The translations under genes and the position numbers were made by a program. A stretch of 12,304 bases of DNA from CAYUHZ01 sp964444625 (GTDB lineage: Bacteria; Patescibacteriota; Patescibacteriia; Patescibacteriales; GWC2-42-12): positions 1-12,304 of the forward strand of contig CAYUHZ010000025.1 in NCBI GenBank assembly GCA_964444625.1. The letters run 5' to 3'. Positions 1 to 7,002 of the stretch are shown here, piece by piece. The notes beneath the pieces are model-generated. The model ran no database searches. It was not told where the DNA came from and saw only the letters and a list, made by a program, of their open reading frames with translations. Every line of letters begins with the position of its first letter. The first letter of the stretch is position 1.

Positions 1-47
1 TTCAGCTTATCACGAAGACCGCGACCTGTTAATTCTTTTATATCATT

Positions 48-650
48 ATGAAAATCATCGTCGGTTTAGGCAATCCTGGCAAAGAATACCAAAACACCAG
101 GCATAATGCCGGCTTTCTTGCAGTTGATAAGCTGGCGGAAAGCCTTGGACTGGCTTGGCGCTCGGGAAAAAAATTTAACGCCGATATCGCTGAGGGCGAT
201 AGTTTGATTTTGGTTAAACCGCTCACTTTCATGAACCGATCGGGTGAATCGGTACGGGCGATAATGTCATATTATAAATTACTACCGAAAAAAATCGGCC
301 TCTTCGCTAGGGCGGGTAGTGATTTGAATGGCATACTGACGGTAATCCACGATGATCTTGATATCGAACTTGGAAAATATAAAATCGCCGATGATTCGCG
401 TAGCGCCGGCCACAACGGAGTCCAATCAATCATCGATCAATTAAAAACCAAAAATTTTACTCGCCTACGTTTGGGAATTAGTACTTCTCTGCGCGAACGT
501 CTGCCAGCGGACAAGGTCGTGTTGGAAAAATTCCCATCAGAAGAGTTAAGCAAAATTTATATTACTATTAATGAAAGTATGGCCAAAATATTAAATCACC
601 AACTGGTTCGTGGCAGAACAGAGCGCCAGAGCAGAAGTATAATAGTTTAA
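48..650 (+). CDS. pth: Peptidyl-tRNA hydrolase
   Basis: Cleaves the ester bond of peptidyl-tRNAs released prematurely from ribosomes, recycling tRNA in the cytoplasm. Seen: GLGNPG at residues 6-11, the TRHNAG block with the expected catalytic His19, FMNRSG at 61-66, HDDLD at 101-105 and SAGHNG at 119-124. These are the Pth active-site and peptidyl-tRNA-binding motifs in the right order. The length (200 aa) is near the usual 190-200, but about 14 extra residues lie between FMNRSG and HDDLD (around residues 80-97) compared with the E. coli protein from memory. The ATG at 48 gives the exact family N-terminus. It has no Shine-Dalgarno sequence, only an AT-rich context. It is followed by a structured 3' segment and a terminator at 784-813. 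The identity is secure. Confidence 0.97.
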   Translation: MKIIVGLGNPGKEYQNTRHNAGFLAVDKLAESLGLAWRSGKKFNADIAEGDSLILVKPLTFMNRSGESVRAIMSYYKLLPKKIGLFARAGSDLNGILTVIHDDLDIELGKYKIADDSRSAGHNGVQSIIDQLKTKNFTRLRLGISTSLRERLPADKVVLEKFPSEELSKIYITINESMAKILNHQLVRGRTERQSRSIIV

Positions 651-783
651 TCAAGGTGACAGCGAACCTGCTGGCAGGCTGATTGGAACTCTAAAACACT
701 TTGCTATTGGGATTTATCAGCCTCTGGCGGAGCCAAAGAAAACGGGTGTAAACGGCGCGACTTGATAACCTTATTTGAAATAA
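651..783 (+). other. Structured pth 3' untranslated segment
   Basis: This is non-coding sequence between the pth stop and the terminator. Seen: a perfect 8-bp stem 676-683 with 716-723 enclosing 32 nt, a competing small hairpin 667-670 with 675-678, a 3-bp hairpin 722-724 with 730-732, and a possible closing stem 650-655 with 761-766. The 8-bp stem could continue inward with two pairs that are G-U only on the plus strand, so it may fold in the pth transcript. No protein frame or known RNA family was recognised. It may be only a 3' UTR, or a separate small RNA processed from it. Confidence 0.3.
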
Positions 784-813
784 AAAACTCCCTCAAATAT
801 TTAAGGGAGTTTT
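784..813. terminator. Bidirectional rho-independent terminator
   Basis: A perfect 10-bp stem (784-793 with 804-813) with a 10-nt loop. The GC-rich core is flanked by A on the left and T on the right, so it can end transcripts from both sides. The U tract is longer in the minus direction (six T, from A782-787). It would terminate pth on the plus strand and the candidate non-coding RNA on the minus strand. Confidence 0.8.
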
Positions 814-1106
814 GCTAATAGCCATGATATTACCCAGAAGCAAAAAGAAAACTTTTTATTAGACCCGACAGGCCAAACAAGGAGGGTAGTCTGACCAAGG
901 ATCACTCCTGGGCAAAATCATAGCTACTAAATCGCGCGCTTTCTTATTGTGGTATTAAAATTTTGTGTAGTCAGGAAAAATAACGTCCAGCTAACTGCTT
1001 ACTCTCAACGGACTGCTTAATGATAAATAGTCAAGGAGGAAAGCCATCTATCAAACAAGCGCCGATTAAGCAAGCAGCAAGCAGAACGTTATTGATAAAA
1101 AACAAT
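784..1106 (-). ncRNA. Candidate structured ncRNA, two long hairpins
   Basis: No protein frame fills this gap, but the minus strand folds into two long hairpins. Hairpin I: 979-1004 with 1068-1093 (24 of 26 positions pair), then 1009-1011 with 1062-1064, 1015-1018 with 1057-1060, 1021-1030 with 1044-1053, and an apical loop at 1031-1043. Hairpin II: 816-843 with 902-929 (27 of 28 positions pair), with a loop at 844-901. A possible pseudoknot joins 891-897 (loop II) to 968-974 (linker). In these helices 13 positions are A-C on the plus strand and therefore G-U on the minus strand, and none are the reverse, which sets the strand. A promoter-like element lies upstream and a terminator at the end. 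Both loop regions hold CCUCCUUG (minus of 1032-1039 and 878-885). The linker holds a self-complementary GCGCGC. The family is not recognised. Ends are approximate. Confidence 0.75.
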
Positions 1107-1140
1107 AGTATAAATTATCATTTTCTTTCAATTTAGTCAA
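1107..1140 (-). promoter_or_regulatory. Candidate promoter of the minus-strand ncRNA
   Basis: Read on the minus strand, TTGACT (1135-1140) lies 15 nt before GATAAT (1114-1119), and a second -10-like TATACT follows at 1107-1112. Either would start an RNA a few bases before hairpin I. The 15-nt spacing is short for a standard promoter, so the exact -10 is uncertain. The position just upstream of the structured RNA supports it. Confidence 0.45.
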
Positions 1141-1158
1141 GGACTTGGTGTGAAATTC

Positions 1159-1164
1159 TATAAT
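1159..1164 (+). promoter_or_regulatory. Candidate -10 element for dprA
   Basis: A consensus TATAAT lies 39 bases before the dprA ATG, in a very AT-rich stretch. No convincing -35 was found at 16-18 nt. A start near 1171 would give a leader of about 30 nt with no Shine-Dalgarno sequence. It is back to back with the candidate ncRNA promoter. Confidence 0.35.
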
Positions 1165-1202
1165 TTACGCCATATATTTAGCTAATATTAAATAAATTTA
1201 TT

Positions 1203-2297
1203 ATGTCTGAGGATTTAAAATATTTAATCGCCCTGACAAATTTCTGCAAATTCGGTCAAGCGAGATTGGATAGATTGAGCAAAAAATTCTCCGATCTACG
1301 AACCACTTATTACGCCACTTTATCCGACTTAACCGACGCTGGTTTAGAAGAGAAAGTAGCCAATGAATTTATCGCTTGGCGGTCCGGTTTTAATCCAGAG
1401 CAAATGTTGGAGCAATTAGCTAAAGAAAATATAAAAACCATTACAATTACTGATCAAAACTACCCATCCCTGTTGAAAGAAATTTATCGGCCTCCGATTC
1501 TGCTCTATTATCGCGGACAATTACCAGACGACAAACAATTAACCGTCGCGGTCGTCGGAACTAGAAAGTTTTCTCCCTACGGCCAACAATTGGCCGAAAA
1601 GCTGGTCAAAGATTTAGTCGGGTACAATTTGGCGATTGTCAGCGGCTTAGCGCTGGGCATAGACACGTTGGCTCACCAAGCTGCGATAAATAGCAACGGC
1701 AAAACCTACGCCGTGCTAGGATCGGGACTTGACCGGCAAAGCATTTATCCATCCATTAACCGTTACCTTGCCGATAAAATAGTGGCCACTGGCGGCGCGG
1801 TAATCACCGAATTTCCTTGCGGCACGCAACCGTTGAAGCACAACTTCCCCTTGCGTAATCGCATTATTTCCGGTCTTTCTTTGGGAACCCTAATTATTGA
1901 AGCCCAGCAAAAATCAGGTGCGTTAATTACCGCCGCTCAAGCTTTGGAACAAAATCGAGAGGTTTTTGCGGTTCCGGGCAACATCTTCTCCCCCAATTCA
2001 GCCGGACCGAACCAACTGATAAGGCAGGGAGCGAAAGCTGTGCTTTCTGCCGCTGACATTATTGAAACTTTGGATTTATCCCAAACGGTTAATTACATCG
2101 AAAACAAAAAAATCATACCAGAAACCGAGGAAGAAAAAATTATTTTAGCCAATATAAGCCACGAGCCACTGCATATCAACGAGCTTATCCGCTTGACTAA
2201 ACTTGACACCAAGGTTATAAATAGTACACTGACAATTATGGAAATGAAAGGAATGGTAAGGAATCTGGGCGGGATGCAGTATGTTTTGGCCAAATAA
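1203..2297 (+). CDS. dprA: DNA processing protein DprA (Smf)
   Basis: DprA binds incoming single-stranded DNA during natural transformation, protects it and loads RecA. Seen: an N-terminal helical segment (about 1-75, SAM/HhH-like region), then the Rossmann-like DprA core (about 80-290) with VAVVGTR at 115-121, SGLALGID at 147-154, FPLRNRIISGL at 215-225, SGALITA at 238-244 and VPGN at 257-260. A C-terminal winged-helix-like part (about 305-362) contains INELIRLTKLDTKVINSTL. The length of 364 aa is normal. The ATG has no Shine-Dalgarno sequence. topA follows after 84 bases, an order (smf-topA) also seen in Bacillus. Its presence suggests the cell can take up and use DNA, as expected for CPR bacteria, which often keep competence genes. 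That last point is inference. Confidence 0.97.
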   Translation: MSEDLKYLIALTNFCKFGQARLDRLSKKFSDLRTTYYATLSDLTDAGLEEKVANEFIAWRSGFNPEQMLEQLAKENIKTITITDQNYPSLLKEIYRPPILLYYRGQLPDDKQLTVAVVGTRKFSPYGQQLAEKLVKDLVGYNLAIVSGLALGIDTLAHQAAINSNGKTYAVLGSGLDRQSIYPSINRYLADKIVATGGAVITEFPCGTQPLKHNFPLRNRIISGLSLGTLIIEAQQKSGALITAAQALEQNREVFAVPGNIFSPNSAGPNQLIRQGAKAVLSAADIIETLDLSQTVNYIENKKIIPETEEEKIILANISHEPLHINELIRLTKLDTKVINSTLTIMEMKGMVRNLGGMQYVLAK

Positions 2298-2329
2298 AAC
2301 AATTTTGTAATTGTAATTTTTAAATAAAC

Positions 2330-2358
2330 TTAAAATCTTGATGCTTAAAATTTATAAT
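2330..2358 (+). promoter_or_regulatory. Candidate topA promoter
   Basis: TTAAAA (2330-2335, 4 of 6 matches to TTGACA) lies 17 nt before a consensus TATAAT (2353-2358). A transcript would begin near 2365, only about 17 nt before the ATG. The sequence CTTAAAATCTT occurs at 2329-2339 and again directly before the topA ATG (2371-2381), each followed by ATG or GATG. The surroundings are so AT-rich that chance matches are likely. Confidence 0.35.
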
Positions 2359-2381
2359 TAAAAATTTTATCTTAAAATCTT

Positions 2382-4631
2382 ATGAATTTAGTTATAGTAG
2401 AATCTCCTACCAAGGCCAAAACTATCAGCAAATTTCTCGGTCAAGAATATAATGTCGAGTCGTCTTTTGGGCATATTCGCGATTTGCCCGGGAATGAAAT
2501 GGGAGTTGATCTGGAAAACAATTTTGAACCTAAGTATATTATTTCAGAAAAAGCTAAAAAAAATGTCAGTAAGTTAAAAAGCTTATCGCGCAAAGCCGAT
2601 AAAATCATTCTAGCGACTGACGAAGACCGCGAAGGAGAAGCTATCGCTTGGCATCTGTCCGAGGCTTTGAGCCTTAACCCCAAAGAAACGGACCGGATAG
2701 TTTTTCATGAAATAACCAAGGACGCGATTGGCGATGCCTTGAAACACCCCAGAAAAATTGACATGAAACTGGTTGATGCGCAGCAAGCCAGAAGAATCCT
2801 GGATCGTCTGGTTGGCTATGAACTCTCTCCTTTTCTTTGGAAGAAAGTTGCCAAAGGGCTATCAGCCGGACGAGTGCAATCTGTCGCTGTAAGGTTGATT
2901 ATTGAACGTGAAAGAGAAATCAAGTCATTCCAATCGCAGGAGTATTGGAGCATTGAAGCGGATCTGCAAAACGAATATGAATCAAGATTTCTCGCCCGCT
3001 TGAACAAAATTGAAGGCAAGACCATTGATAAGTTAGAGATAAATACCGATCGGCAAGCGGAAAAAATAATAACTGACTTAAAAGAAGCCACCTATCAAGT
3101 TGTCTCAGTTGACAGAAAAAAACTAAAAAGAAGCGCTCCAGCCCCTTTTACTACCTCCAGCTTACAACAAACCGCCAATCGCTGGCTTGGCTTTTCCGCC
3201 AAGCAAACCATGATGATCGCGCAACAGCTTTACGAAGGCGTTGAATTTGGCAAAGAAGGAAATGTCGGTCTCATTACTTATATGAGAACCGATTCACTAA
3301 ATCTCTCGCCAAAATTCACCGAAGAAGCCAAGGGTTATCTGGAAAAAAAACTGGGAAGCAAGTATGCCCTGCCCAACCCCAGGATGTTTAAAGCCAAATC
3401 CAAAGGCGCGCAAGAAGCCCACGAGGCCATACGTCCATCAGAAGCCTGGCGCGAACCAGACAGCATCAAGGACAAGCTGAACAACAACCAATATCGTCTA
3501 TACAAGCTGATTTGGCAAAGAGCTTTGGCTAGCCAAATGCCAGAAGCTACTGTTGATTCAACGGTTGTAGACATCGACGCTGTCGGCGCCAAATACCAAT
3601 TTAGATCAACCGGGCAAATCCTTGTTTTTGACGGTTTTCTAAAAATCTATCCCGACAAATCGCAAGATGTAGAGCTGCCGGATTTAAAAGAAAAAGAAAA
3701 ATTAGAGCTGATTAAACTGAGCAAAGAGCAACGTTTTACCAAGCCGCCGGCGCGCTACAGTGACGCAGGGCTAGTCAAAGCGTTGGAAAAATACGGAATT
3801 GGCAGGCCATCAACCTATGCTCCAACCATTTCCACTATAATTGAAAGAAATTATGTTAATCGAGATGACAAAAAAAAATTAGCCCCGACCGATATCGCTT
3901 TTGTGGTCAACGACTTATTAGTGGAACACTTCCAACAAATCGTTGATTACCAATTTACAGCTCAAATGGAAACCGATCTGGACAATATCGCCGAGGGCAA
4001 TATTAACTGGCAACCGGTAATAAGAGATTTCTACCAACCGTTCAAATCCAATCTGTCAGATAAATATGAAGCGGTTAATAAAAAAGACGTTATGCCCGAA
4101 GAAAAATCAGACCAAGTCTGCGATAAATGCGGCGCGCCGATGATCATCAAGACCGGCCGCTACGGCAAATTTTATGCTTGCAGCGCCTACCCGAAATGCA
4201 AGAACATCAAAGCCATGAACGGCAATGGCAAAAACGACGGAGAAAAAAGCGAAGAGATAAAAAAATTAGAAGAAGAAAACAAGGATGAGGTTTGTGAAAA
4301 ATGCGGCGCGCCGATGGCGGTTAAAACAGGGAAATACGGACCTTTTCTGGCTTGCAGCGCCTACCCGAAATGCAAAAATATCAAAAATCTACAAAATGCT
4401 TCAACCGCTCAATCAACTGGCATCATCTGTCCGATATGCCAGCAAGGGGAAATCGTCCCCAAAAAAGGCCGTTTCGGCGTTTTTTATAGTTGCAACCGCT
4501 ATCCTGAATGCAAAACCGCCTATTGGGGCAAGCCGACCGGAGAAAAATGCCCGGACTGCGACAGCCTCCTGATCGAGGACAAGAAAAGGGGTGCCAAGTG
4601 TTCTAATAAAAGCTGTGAATATGCAAACTAA
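2382..4631 (+). CDS. topA: DNA topoisomerase I (type IA)
   Basis: Relaxes negatively supercoiled DNA by cutting and passing single strands through a 5'-phosphotyrosine link. Seen: TOPRIM domain with the catalytic Glu in VESPTKAK (Glu7) and DEDREGE at 80-86, the LSAGRVQS block at 160-167, the active-site Tyr300 in GLITYMRTDS, an EAHEAIRP block at 345-352, and GIGRPSTYAPTI at 472-483. The C-terminus carries four zinc-ribbon-like Cys4 modules: Cys580/583/600/606, 638/641/658/664, 683/686/704/710 and 723/726/740/745. The length of 749 aa is normal for a form with several zinc modules. The first two modules are nearly identical at DNA level (see the repeat entries). The ATG start gives the exact family N-terminus (MNLVIVESPTKAKTI). 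No Shine-Dalgarno sequence is visible. Confidence 0.98.
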   Translation: MNLVIVESPTKAKTISKFLGQEYNVESSFGHIRDLPGNEMGVDLENNFEPKYIISEKAKKNVSKLKSLSRKADKIILATDEDREGEAIAWHLSEALSLNPKETDRIVFHEITKDAIGDALKHPRKIDMKLVDAQQARRILDRLVGYELSPFLWKKVAKGLSAGRVQSVAVRLIIEREREIKSFQSQEYWSIEADLQNEYESRFLARLNKIEGKTIDKLEINTDRQAEKIITDLKEATYQVVSVDRKKLKRSAPAPFTTSSLQQTANRWLGFSAKQTMMIAQQLYEGVEFGKEGNVGLITYMRTDSLNLSPKFTEEAKGYLEKKLGSKYALPNPRMFKAKSKGAQEAHEAIRPSEAWREPDSIKDKLNNNQYRLYKLIWQRALASQMPEATVDSTVVDIDAVGAKYQFRSTGQILVFDGFLKIYPDKSQDVELPDLKEKEKLELIKLSKEQRFTKPPARYSDAGLVKALEKYGIGRPSTYAPTISTIIERNYVNRDDKKKLAPTDIAFVVNDLLVEHFQQIVDYQFTAQMETDLDNIAEGNINWQPVIRDFYQPFKSNLSDKYEAVNKKDVMPEEKSDQVCDKCGAPMIIKTGRYGKFYACSAYPKCKNIKAMNGNGKNDGEKSEEIKKLEEENKDEVCEKCGAPMAVKTGKYGPFLACSAYPKCKNIKNLQNASTAQSTGIICPICQQGEIVPKKGRFGVFYSCNRYPECKTAYWGKPTGEKCPDCDSLLIEDKKRGAKCSNKSCEYAN
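4125..4200 (+). repeat. topA zinc-module repeat, copy 1
   Basis: First copy of an in-frame internal duplication covering the Cys4 module at residues 580-606. Exact DNA matches with copy 2, 174 bases downstream, are an 18-base block at 4125-4142 (contains GGCGCGCC) and a 25-base block at 4176-4200 (encodes ACSAYPKC). The bases between differ. Confidence 0.8.
4299..4374 (+). repeat. topA zinc-module repeat, copy 2
   Basis: Second copy, covering the Cys4 module at residues 638-664, with exact blocks at 4299-4316 and 4350-4374. The two copies are far more alike than either is to modules 3 and 4. That suggests a recent duplication or gene conversion, separated by a Glu/Lys-rich linker (about residues 610-637). 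Confidence 0.8.
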
Positions 4632-4711
4632 GAGGAGCAACCTTCTTTTTTAAAAATTATTTTAAAAATATCGAAAAAAAACAAGATGAATTTTCTGAGC
4701 TGGGCATTGCC

Positions 4712-5845
4712 ATGTCTATTTTAGACGTACTAGAAAAAATAGGACTAACAACGCCAACTCCTATCCAAAAAAAATCAATTCCAGTCGCCATCAGCGGCAA
4801 AGACCTAATCGGTATCGCCCAAACAGGTACCGGTAAAACTCTCGCTTATGGCATTCCCATGATTCAACGTTTAGCCTTATACAAAGGTCATGGATTGATT
4901 ATGCTGCCAACCAGAGAACTCGCTTTGCAAGTCAACGAAAGCTTGCAAAAAATAGGCGGGGTGTTCGGCCTGAAAACTGTTGTTCTGATTGGTGGAGTGC
5001 CAATCAGCGGGCAGATAAAACAATTAAAAAAAATGCCGCATGTCTTGGTGGCGACACCGGGCAGATTGATTGATATTTTGGATAGACAAATTATAAAATT
5101 AAATAGCGTCAAAATATTAGCGCTAGATGAAGCCGATATGATGCTAGATATGGGATTCTTGCCGCAGATAGAAAAAATCTTGTCGCAATTGCCGAAAGAA
5201 CGTCAAACTATGCTATTTTCAGCTACTATGCCGACGGCAATAGTCCGGCTGGCTACCAGGCACATGTCACTTCCCGTTAACATCGAAGTCGCTCCACCGG
5301 GAACTACGGTTGAACAAGTAGATCAAGAGATGCATATTATAAAAAAAGAAGACAAACTAAATTATCTGGAAAAAATACTCGGTCAATACAGCGGTTCTAT
5401 CCTGATTTTTTGTCGTACCAAGAGCGGGGCAAGGTCTTTGGTTAAAGCGATTCAAACCATGGGGCACCGAGCGGCCGAAATACATTCTAACCGCTCTTTT
5501 TCTCAACGCTGCGAAGCGTTGACAGGATTTAAATCAAAAAAATACCGAATTTTAGTTGCTACTGATATTGCCGCACGCGGCATCGATGTTAGCGGAATCG
5601 AAATTGTCCTCAATTACGACCTGCCTGACAACTCAGAAGATTACGTTCATCGCATCGGACGAACTGCTCGAGCCGGCAAAAGAGGCAAGGCGATTTCTTT
5701 TGCCACGCCCTCCCAGGGCAGTGAGATTAGAAGTATTGAAAGGTTAATCAACAAAAATTTATCCTTAACCAAGCTAACCGAATTCAAACACGCGCCTGCC
5801 ATTACCCGTCGTTTCGGTTATATCAGGACCAGAAGAAGGAGATAA
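4712..5845 (+). CDS. DEAD-box ATP-dependent RNA helicase
   Basis: Unwinds or remodels RNA using ATP, for example in ribosome assembly or mRNA decay. Seen: TPIQ Q-motif at 16-19, AQTGTGKT (motif I) 36-43, PTREL (Ia) 66-70, TPGR (Ib) 115-118, DEAD (II) 139-142, SAT (III) 170-172, VATDIAARGIDV (V) 282-293 and YVHRIGRTARAGKRG (VI) 311-325. It has two RecA-like domains and only a short basic tail (RTRRRR), so it is a minimal helicase. The start is uncertain. The conserved segment before the Q-motif (FSELGIA) is encoded in frame just upstream (4691-4711), but that frame has no ATG, GTG or TTG back to a stop at 4616. An ATG at 4686 is out of frame by one base and would read MNF then SELGIA if the T run at 4691-4694 had five T. 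The given ATG is the only standard in-frame start. An AGAGGAG stretch after topA (4631-4637) is too far upstream to serve it. No specific paralog name (rhlE, cshA) is justified. Confidence 0.93.
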   Translation: MSILDVLEKIGLTTPTPIQKKSIPVAISGKDLIGIAQTGTGKTLAYGIPMIQRLALYKGHGLIMLPTRELALQVNESLQKIGGVFGLKTVVLIGGVPISGQIKQLKKMPHVLVATPGRLIDILDRQIIKLNSVKILALDEADMMLDMGFLPQIEKILSQLPKERQTMLFSATMPTAIVRLATRHMSLPVNIEVAPPGTTVEQVDQEMHIIKKEDKLNYLEKILGQYSGSILIFCRTKSGARSLVKAIQTMGHRAAEIHSNRSFSQRCEALTGFKSKKYRILVATDIAARGIDVSGIEIVLNYDLPDNSEDYVHRIGRTARAGKRGKAISFATPSQGSEIRSIERLINKNLSLTKLTEFKHAPAITRRFGYIRTRRRR

Positions 5846-5860
5846 TTTAAAAACAAAATA

Positions 5861-5895
5861 AAAACCCCTCGGATCATCGATTCATGGGGATTTTT
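5861..5895. terminator. Bidirectional terminator between convergent genes
   Basis: AAAACCCC (5861-5868) pairs with GGGG plus T run (5886-5895), with A5890 bulged, around a 17-nt loop. A runs on one side and T runs on the other allow use from both directions. It sits between the helicase stop (5845) and the queA stop (5914), where two opposing transcription units meet. Confidence 0.75.
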
Positions 5896-5913
5896 AATAC
5901 CAAATACTTCAAA

Positions 5914-7002
5914 TTATATAATCAACATCGCATCGCCATAACTATAAAAACGATAATTTTCTTTAATTGCTTCCTGATAGGCTAAATCAATGTTTTTTTT
6001 GCCTGCCAAGGCGCTAACTAACATCAAGAGAGTGGACTTGGGTAAATGAAAATTGGTCACCATACCATCAATCAGTTTGAAACGGTAAGGCGGGTAAATG
6101 AAAATATTTACCCAATTAGAATAATTTTTAATTTTTAAATTTTTATCTTCTGCATTTAAAAATTCTTCTGCCATCGCCTCAAGGGTTCTAACTGTTGTTG
6201 TTCCAACCGCGATTATTCTGCGCTCTGTTTGTTTAGCTTTCAAAATCTCTTTTATAACTCTGGCTTTAACTTCAACATATTCGCGATGCATCTGGTGCTT
6301 GGTGAAATCATCTTCCTTGACCGGAGCGAAAGTTCCTAAGCCGACATGAAGCGTAATATATTTCATTATCACGCCCTTGTTTGTTAATTCCTTGAGCAGT
6401 CTTGGAGTGAAATGAAGGCCGGCTGTTGGAGCCGCTACCGATCCCGATTTTTTATTATCCGCATAAACAGTCTGATACTCTTTCTTTTTAATTTTTTCAT
6501 TGCTAGCAGAGTCAATATAAGGAGGCAGGGGTATTTGCCCGATTTTTTTAACTATAGCCATAAACGCCCTGTTCTGCTTGTTGAACCGTACCATCCAAGT
6601 GCCGTCATGATTATTCTCCATAATCTTTGCTTCCAACCCTAAAGAAAAATTTATTTCTAGGCCAACTTTTCCGCCTTTGCCTCCAACTAAGCATTGCCAA
6701 ATGCTATCAGCTTCGATTTTCTCGCTGGTTAAACGAGAATTAACTGATGCCAGCAAAAACACCTCTATTTTCCCATTGGTTTCTTTTTTCCTGCCGATCA
6801 ACCTGGCGGGTATAACTTTTGAATTGTTCATCACCAGGACATCGCCTGGCCTCAAATAATCAGTTAGATTATAAAAATGCCGATGCTCTATTTTGCCGGT
6901 CTTTTTAGCCAAAACCAAAAGCCGTGAATGGTCTCGCGGTTTTATCGGCTCTTGAGCGATTTGCTCTCGAGGCAAATGGTAGTCAAAATCCGCTAATCTC
7001 AT
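5914..7002 (-). CDS. queA: tRNA preQ1(34) S-adenosylmethionine ribosyltransferase-isomerase
   Basis: QueA transfers and isomerises the ribosyl part of SAM onto preQ1 in the wobble position of tRNAs with GUN anticodons, forming epoxyqueuosine. Seen: MRLADFDYHLPREQIAQEP at the start, VLVMNNSKVIPARL at 55-68, SVAAPTAGLHFT at 188-199, HVGLGTFAPV at 219-228, VGTTTVRTLEA at 266-276, TNFHLPKSTLLMLVSAL at 316-332 and FYSYGDAML at 352-360. The length of 362 aa is normal. Its ATG overlaps the stop of the upstream PH-domain gene by four bases (ATGA), so translation is probably coupled. It is the last gene of the exonuclease-ruvB unit. The tgt and queG partners are not in the window. Confidence 0.98.
   Translation of the reverse strand: MRLADFDYHLPREQIAQEPIKPRDHSRLLVLAKKTGKIEHRHFYNLTDYLRPGDVLVMNNSKVIPARLIGRKKETNGKIEVFLLASVNSRLTSEKIEADSIWQCLVGGKGGKVGLEINFSLGLEAKIMENNHDGTWMVRFNKQNRAFMAIVKKIGQIPLPPYIDSASNEKIKKKEYQTVYADNKKSGSVAAPTAGLHFTPRLLKELTNKGVIMKYITLHVGLGTFAPVKEDDFTKHQMHREYVEVKARVIKEILKAKQTERRIIAVGTTTVRTLEAMAEEFLNAEDKNLKIKNYSNWVNIFIYPPYRFKLIDGMVTNFHLPKSTLLMLVSALAGKKNIDLAYQEAIKENYRFYSYGDAMLII

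Noticed and set aside
1..51. Possible end of an upstream gene overlapping the pth start (frame 1 runs open to a TGA at 49-51, forming ATGA).
   Set aside because: Only 16 codons are available and they resemble no known protein end. Another frame is also open, so no frame can be chosen.
1..66. Minus-strand frame reading NDIKELTGRGLRDKL at the left edge.
   Set aside because: It looks protein-like but has a stop just upstream (66-68) and no start codon, so it is probably chance.
1033..1044. GGAGGAAAGCC on the plus strand resembles the conserved GAGGAAAGUC of RNase P RNA.
   Set aside because: No other conserved RNase P block (ACAGAA, the 3' half of P4) is found, there is no room before dprA, and the pairing evidence favours the minus strand.
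651..1110. tmRNA, SRP RNA or 6S RNA in the pth-dprA gap.
   Set aside because: No tRNA-like ends or T-loop with a resume/tag frame, no SRP tetraloop region, and the two-hairpin shape and length do not fit 6S RNA.
2329..2384. Repeated CTTAAAATCTT before ATG as an operator for topA.
   Set aside because: The region is so AT-rich that two copies of this sequence carry little weight; it is recorded only in the promoter entry.
6999..7001. TGA recoding as glycine, as in some CPR lineages.
   Set aside because: TGA ends the PH-domain gene exactly at the queA start, and readthrough would not extend the protein sensibly.
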